This document shows, one piece after another, positions 61,401 to 64,000 of a stretch of DNA of 64,000 nt; positions within the stretch are counted from its first letter, which is position 1, and each line of letters opens with the position of its first letter. The DNA is taken from positions 186,001-250,000 of the forward strand of contig NZ_FXZD01000005.1 of NCBI RefSeq assembly GCF_900169145.1, given 5' to 3'. Made by a program: the position numbers and the translations under genes. The stretch is from Brevibacterium antiquum CNRZ 918 (GTDB taxonomy: Bacteria; Actinomycetota; Actinomycetes; Actinomycetales; Brevibacteriaceae). The notes beneath the pieces were generated by a model. That model worked only from the letters and a program-made list of their open reading frames with translations. It had not been told where the DNA came from and searched no databases.

Positions 61401-62028
61401 CGTCACCGAAGAATTCGATGCGCAGGGCATGATCCTCGGTCGGTGGGAAGATGTCGACGATGCCGCCGCGAACCGCGAACTCTCCTCGGCGGGAGACCAT
61501 GTCCACGCGTGAGTAGGCAAGTTCGGTCAGGCGGTGGGAAAGCTGGTCGATCTCGTATTCGTCGCCGACGGCCAATTCCACCGGCTCGATGTCGCCGAGC
61601 CCCTTGACCAACGGCTGCAGGAAGGCGCGCACGGGGGCGATGATGAAGGTCAGAGGTCTGTCCGGGCTCGGGTGGGCCAGGCGGTGCAGAATCTGCAGAC
61701 GCGCTCCGACGGTGTCAGACCGAGGTGAGAGCTTTTCGTGTGGGAGGGTCTCCCAGCTGGGGAAGATCGCGATCGAATCCTCGGCAACCCAGTCCGCCAA
61801 CGACCGGGCCAGGTCTTCCGCTTCACGCGTGGTGGCCGTGACGATGAGCTGCGGCGCCGAGGTGGACGGATCATTATCAGCCGACACCAGCGTTCGGCGC
61901 AGGATCGATGGCCACAGACCTCTGATCGCATCAATCGTTCCACCTGCTGTCTCCGGGTCGTTGAACGCTGAGACGAGGTCAGTGATGGTGGAGTTCTGGC
62001 GTGTGAGATCGAGTCCGTTGAGCACCAT
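58411..62028 (-). CDS. mfd: Transcription-repair coupling factor Mfd
   Basis: A 1,205-residue SF2 translocase that removes stalled RNA polymerase and recruits UvrA. The UvrB-homology region fills the first 380 residues, and the RNA polymerase interaction domain (GDYVVHDQHGVGKFVEM) is near 500. Helicase motifs are GDVGYGKTEIAVRAAFKA, IIDEEQRFGVEHKE, SATPIPRTLEMA and QLRGRVGRGRERAYAY. The C-terminal TRCF domain (IELPVDAHLPAEYV) ends it. TAGAAT at 62032-62037 lies 3 nt before ATG 62028 but 6 nt before the in-frame GTG codon 2 (62025), so GTG may be the true leaderless start. Confidence 0.96.
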   Translation of the reverse strand: MVLNGLDLTRQNSTITDLVSAFNDPETAGGTIDAIRGLWPSILRRTLVSADNDPSTSAPQLIVTATTREAEDLARSLADWVAEDSIAIFPSWETLPHEKLSPRSDTVGARLQILHRLAHPSPDRPLTFIIAPVRAFLQPLVKGLGDIEPVELAVGDEYEIDQLSHRLTELAYSRVDMVSRRGEFAVRGGIVDIFPPTEDHALRIEFFGDEIDEIREFSVSDQRSIRAEADAVPLKLSAPPCRELLLTDSIRERAAALSPTLPAASDMLDKIAGGVAVEGMESLSAVLADGMEPIIALLPESTKIIITEPERVQARAADLVVTTNEFLEAAWSGAAAGGESPIDLSAATFRTMEEMEAGARLIGLAWWELGGFATDEELVSPAENLFSVPARAPRGYAGDVEAILTDVKGLIHDRWRILVLTEGQGPGQRMVEVFSEAGVPATFVDDPTDIAEALVTVTTAAPFGGFVFDDLKLAVLTEAEVLGRAAATSTRDMRRLPTRRKRNQVDPLNLAPGDYVVHDQHGVGKFVEMTQRTTGKGPNKHTREYLIIEYAPAKRGQPGDRLYVPSDALDQVSRYVGGESPSLNKMGGADWSTTKAKARKAVKEIAGELVRLYSARQATVGHTYGPDTPWQRELEDAFHYVETADQLTTIDEVKGDMEKAVPMDRLICGDVGYGKTEIAVRAAFKAIQDGKQVAVLVPTTLLVQQHFETFAERYSGFPVTVGALSRFQTKKESDKVVEDLAAGKLDLVIGTHRLLSGEVRFKSLGLVIIDEEQRFGVEHKETLKAMRTNVDVLAMSATPIPRTLEMAVTGIREMSTLATPPEERHPVLTYVGKKEDKQIKAAIRRELMREGQVFYIHNRVKDIESVAGHIAELVPEARIAIAHGKMNEQRLEQVIVDFWEKKFDVLVCTTIVETGIDISNANTLIIDHADRFGLSQLHQLRGRVGRGRERAYAYFLYPADTQLTETAHDRLTTLAAHTELGAGMQVAMKDLEIRGAGNLLGGQQSGQIEGVGFDLYVRLVGEAVANFRGEDTEPEADMRIELPVDAHLPAEYVAHERLRLEAYRKLAAAANENQLQEVLDELVDRYGPYPEAVGVLADVARLRIRAKASGINDIVVQGNFVRFGPLELEDSQVVRLKRLYPKSLLKPAIRSVLVPKPMSGSGFDAKEMTDSDILRWAHQFLDAIVPVVASEVVEAGVCMPKCRND

Positions 62029-62031
62029 GCA

Positions 62032-62037
62032 ATTCTA
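62032..62037 (-). promoter_or_regulatory. -10 box TAGAAT, start of mfd
   Basis: TAGAAT fits TANNNT. Its 6-nt spacing to GTG 62025, versus 3 nt to ATG 62028, argues for a leaderless GTG start. Confidence 0.45.
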
Positions 62038-62113
62038 GGCCACCGGCCGGACACGAGAAATCGCGACGACCAGACTCCAACCACTCTTCGTACAAACGTG
62101 TGAAGATGAAGAC

Positions 62114-63574
62114 ATGGCTTACCGGACCCTGTTCGCATCTGTGGCGGCCGCGGCGCTGCTCCTGTCAGGATGCGCCGCTGAAGAAGAAGTCCCACAACCC
62201 GAACACTGGGACTTCCAGACCAGGCCTGACCTGGACCCGCCGAAGTTCGACATCGACGTCAACTCGCAGCCGCCCGCGGAAGAGAATGACCTCAAGACGT
62301 TCCTCGGCCTCAAGGGCCAGACTGGCGACGACGAGGAGTCCTGGGTCGGTGGGCTCATCCTCGACTCGGCCGGAGAGCCGGTCTGGATCCGGCAGGGTTC
62401 GGGCCAGATGTGGGACCTGCGGGTCCAGGAGTACAAGGACGAACCCGTTCTCACCTGGTGGGAGGGATTGGCCGAGACTCCTCACACCGCCGGTGAGGTC
62501 GTCATGCTCGACGACAGCTACAACGAGATCGCACGTGTTGGCATGGGCGGGGATTTAGCCCACAAGACCGTCGATCTGCACGACACGACGATCACCGACG
62601 ACGGAACGATGCTCCTTGTCTCCTACATCAAGACCCAAACGGATCTCAGCTCCGTCGGTGGCCAGAAGGACGGCTGGGCCTGGGAAGGAGTGGTCCAGGA
62701 GGTCGACATCGACTCCGGAGATCCCGTTGTCGAATGGCGATCACTCGACGACGTTCCCATCGACCAGACACAGTCGAAACTCAAGGACGGCGAAGGCACA
62801 GAGGAAGAGCCCTTCGACTACATCCATGTCAATTCGGTGTCCGAAGACGACGACGGTGATTCCCTGCTCGTCTCCGCCCGCAACACCCATGCGATCTATC
62901 AGCTCGATCGGAAGACAACCGACCTGAACTGGGTGCTGGGCGGATCTGCCAGCGACTTCGAGATGGGCGAGGGGGCGACCTTCGCCTGGCAGCACGACGC
63001 CATCCGCCGCGACGACGGCACGATCACCCTCTTCGACAATCATGCCGCGCCCCGCCTCGGCGAGACACGAGGGCTGCGCCTCGACGTCGATGAGGACACG
63101 AAGAAGGCCACTGTCGACACCGAGTACCCAGCTCCCGACGACCGCTCATCGGGAAGTCAAGGCAATCTGCAGGAACTCGACAACGGCAATGTGTTCATCG
63201 GCTGGGGCTCCGAACCCTACTTCTCGGAATTCACCAACGATGGCAAGCTGCTCTACGATGCCACTTTCACGGGCGGCTCGAATTATCGGGCCTATCGCTT
63301 CGCCTGGCAGGCGACCCCGTCAGCACCGCCCACGGCGACGAAGTCCGAACCGGGTGAGGGCATCACTCGGGTGCACATGAGCTGGAACGGAGCGAGCAGA
63401 GTCGCGGCCTGGCGCATCCTCAGCGGCGACAGCGAGGAGCAGCTTGAGGAGACTGCAGTCGTCGATCGCACGGGCTTCGAGACCGCGGCTGACATCACGC
63501 CCGCCGGCTCCCGGATCGTCGTCGAAGCCGTGGACGAGAACAATGAGCGACTCGGCGCCACTGCGGTGGACTGA
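62114..63574 (+). CDS. Arylsulfotransferase (ASST) family lipoprotein
   Basis: A 486-residue exported protein. The signal peptide ends in a lipobox LLLSGC with the lipidated cysteine at residue 20. The body is a beta-propeller of the bacterial ASST type: HTAGEVVMLDDSYN, VDLHDTTITDDGTMLLVSY, FDYIHVNSVSEDDDG, FAWQHDAIRRDDGTITLFDNHA and SGSQGNLQELDNGNVFIGWG. A histidine in each blade, as in catalytic ASSTs, is retained. A C-terminal Ig-like module (GITRVHMSWNG...) follows. It is divergent from mfd. Whether it has sulfotransferase activity is not shown. Confidence 0.85.
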   Translation: MAYRTLFASVAAAALLLSGCAAEEEVPQPEHWDFQTRPDLDPPKFDIDVNSQPPAEENDLKTFLGLKGQTGDDEESWVGGLILDSAGEPVWIRQGSGQMWDLRVQEYKDEPVLTWWEGLAETPHTAGEVVMLDDSYNEIARVGMGGDLAHKTVDLHDTTITDDGTMLLVSYIKTQTDLSSVGGQKDGWAWEGVVQEVDIDSGDPVVEWRSLDDVPIDQTQSKLKDGEGTEEEPFDYIHVNSVSEDDDGDSLLVSARNTHAIYQLDRKTTDLNWVLGGSASDFEMGEGATFAWQHDAIRRDDGTITLFDNHAAPRLGETRGLRLDVDEDTKKATVDTEYPAPDDRSSGSQGNLQELDNGNVFIGWGSEPYFSEFTNDGKLLYDATFTGGSNYRAYRFAWQATPSAPPTATKSEPGEGITRVHMSWNGASRVAAWRILSGDSEEQLEETAVVDRTGFETAADITPAGSRIVVEAVDENNERLGATAVD

Positions 63575-63680
63575 GGCACCGGAGATCTCAAGACCGTAAC
63601 GGGACTAACGGATCGGAAACGATTGCCCGCAGATTTCGGTTCTTCGGCGTTCTCCAAGCTTCATCACCGACAATTGAGGC

Positions 63681-64000
63681 ATGAGTCCCGACCAGTCCCC
63701 TCGCTTCACCGCTGAAGAATCCCAGTTCATCTTCGGCAAAGAATCAACTGCCCCCGATTCACCCAGGTCAGGCGGTCACCCGCACGCAGGACAACCTAAG
63801 ATCGCCAACTTGCGGACCACCGTCAGTCGCGATCACCGATTCTCGCGTTTCGTCCCTGTCCTCGTCCTGCTGGCGATCATGTGGGTCATTGAGATCGTCG
63901 ACACCATCCTGCCCGCTGATCTCGACATGTTCAGCCTGGCGTCGTGGAACCCACTGTCCCTCTACGGGGTGGTCACGTCTCCCTTCCTGCACTCGGGATT
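63681..64000 (+). CDS. Rhomboid family intramembrane serine protease, 5' part
   Basis: An open frame running off the window edge (106 residues visible). A soluble N-terminal tail of about 55 residues leads to helix 1 (FVPVLVLLAIMWVIEIVDT), then WNPLSLYGVVTSPFLHSGF, the characteristic rhomboid stretch before helix 2 (the usual continuation is xHLLxN). The catalytic Ser and His lie beyond the edge. ATG 63681 is 6 nt after GACAAT with GAGGC between, so both leaderless and led starts are possible. Confidence 0.8.
   Translation, partial: MSPDQSPRFTAEESQFIFGKESTAPDSPRSGGHPHAGQPKIANLRTTVSRDHRFSRFVPVLVLLAIMWVIEIVDTILPADLDMFSLASWNPLSLYGVVTSPFLHSG

Overview
The window reads as chromosomal DNA of a high-GC Gram-positive actinobacterium. 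The evidence is strongly GC-biased third codon positions, frequent GTG/TTG starts, many apparently leaderless genes with a TANNNT box 6-8 nt before the start codon, a myo-inositol-1-phosphate synthase, and the actinobacterial order mfd - mazG - ... - eno - ftsB/divIC - DUF501 - ppx. A member of Micrococcales, probably Brevibacterium-like, is my best guess; this is inference from gene content, since no rRNA is present. There is no phage, insertion sequence or CRISPR array.

Layout. 0.4-2.0 kb: a NERD-domain helicase. 2.0-13.0 kb: an acyl-CoA catabolism region holding a TetR regulator with an acyl-CoA ligase, divergent thiolase and acyl-CoA dehydrogenase genes, a zinc-free MDR oxidoreductase, and a four-gene operon (kinase-like phosphotransferase, SDR, ACAD10/11-like dehydrogenase, acyl-CoA ligase). 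That operon has a well-formed promoter, an operator-like palindrome at its start site and a strong terminator. 13.1-16.9 kb: an SMC-like ATPase and metallophosphoesterase pair (SbcC/SbcD-like, without a zinc hook). 17.2-21.8 kb: a branched-chain amino acid or amide ABC importer in which the second permease and first ATPase are fused. 22.0-22.3 kb: a graveyard with fragments of a siderophore-type ABC ATPase and an NhaC antiporter. 22.3-28.4 kb: AraC and VOC genes, a three-gene sodium:solute symporter operon, and acetoacetate-CoA ligase. 28.4-36.4 kb: a membrane molybdopterin oxidoreductase, a small leaderless hypothetical gene, BI-1/YccA, AbgT, Ino1 and RF3. 36.5-47.5 kb: small membrane proteins, the large HrpA helicase, two overlapping DUF202 genes, an AEC transporter, a TIGR01906-like membrane protein, PPK2 and an MFS transporter. 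47.6-47.9 kb: a tRNA with anticodon UAA beside a dienelactone hydrolase remnant. 48.8-62.0 kb: ndh with a Rex-type operator, then mycosin-like protease, ppx, DUF501 and ftsB, an inserted DUF559-type gene, eno, a tyrosine phosphatase, mazG, csbD and mfd. 62.1-64.0 kb: an arylsulfotransferase-like lipoprotein and the start of a rhomboid protease.

How it works together. The first 13 kb and the acetoacetate-CoA ligase at 26.4 kb support growth on fatty or branched acyl substrates and ketone bodies. The ABC importer and symporters bring in amino acids and organic acids. PPK2 and Ppx both act on polyphosphate, though they lie 5.4 kb apart. The eno-mfd segment is conserved housekeeping, interrupted by one accessory gene. 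I did not find a clear undescribed multi-gene system. The best leads are the recurrent leaderless architecture (with one perfect 12-bp hairpin just inside a leaderless gene), the short-variable-arm UAA tRNA, the Rex-type site at ndh, the unknown third gene of the symporter operon, and the protease translationally coupled to ppx.
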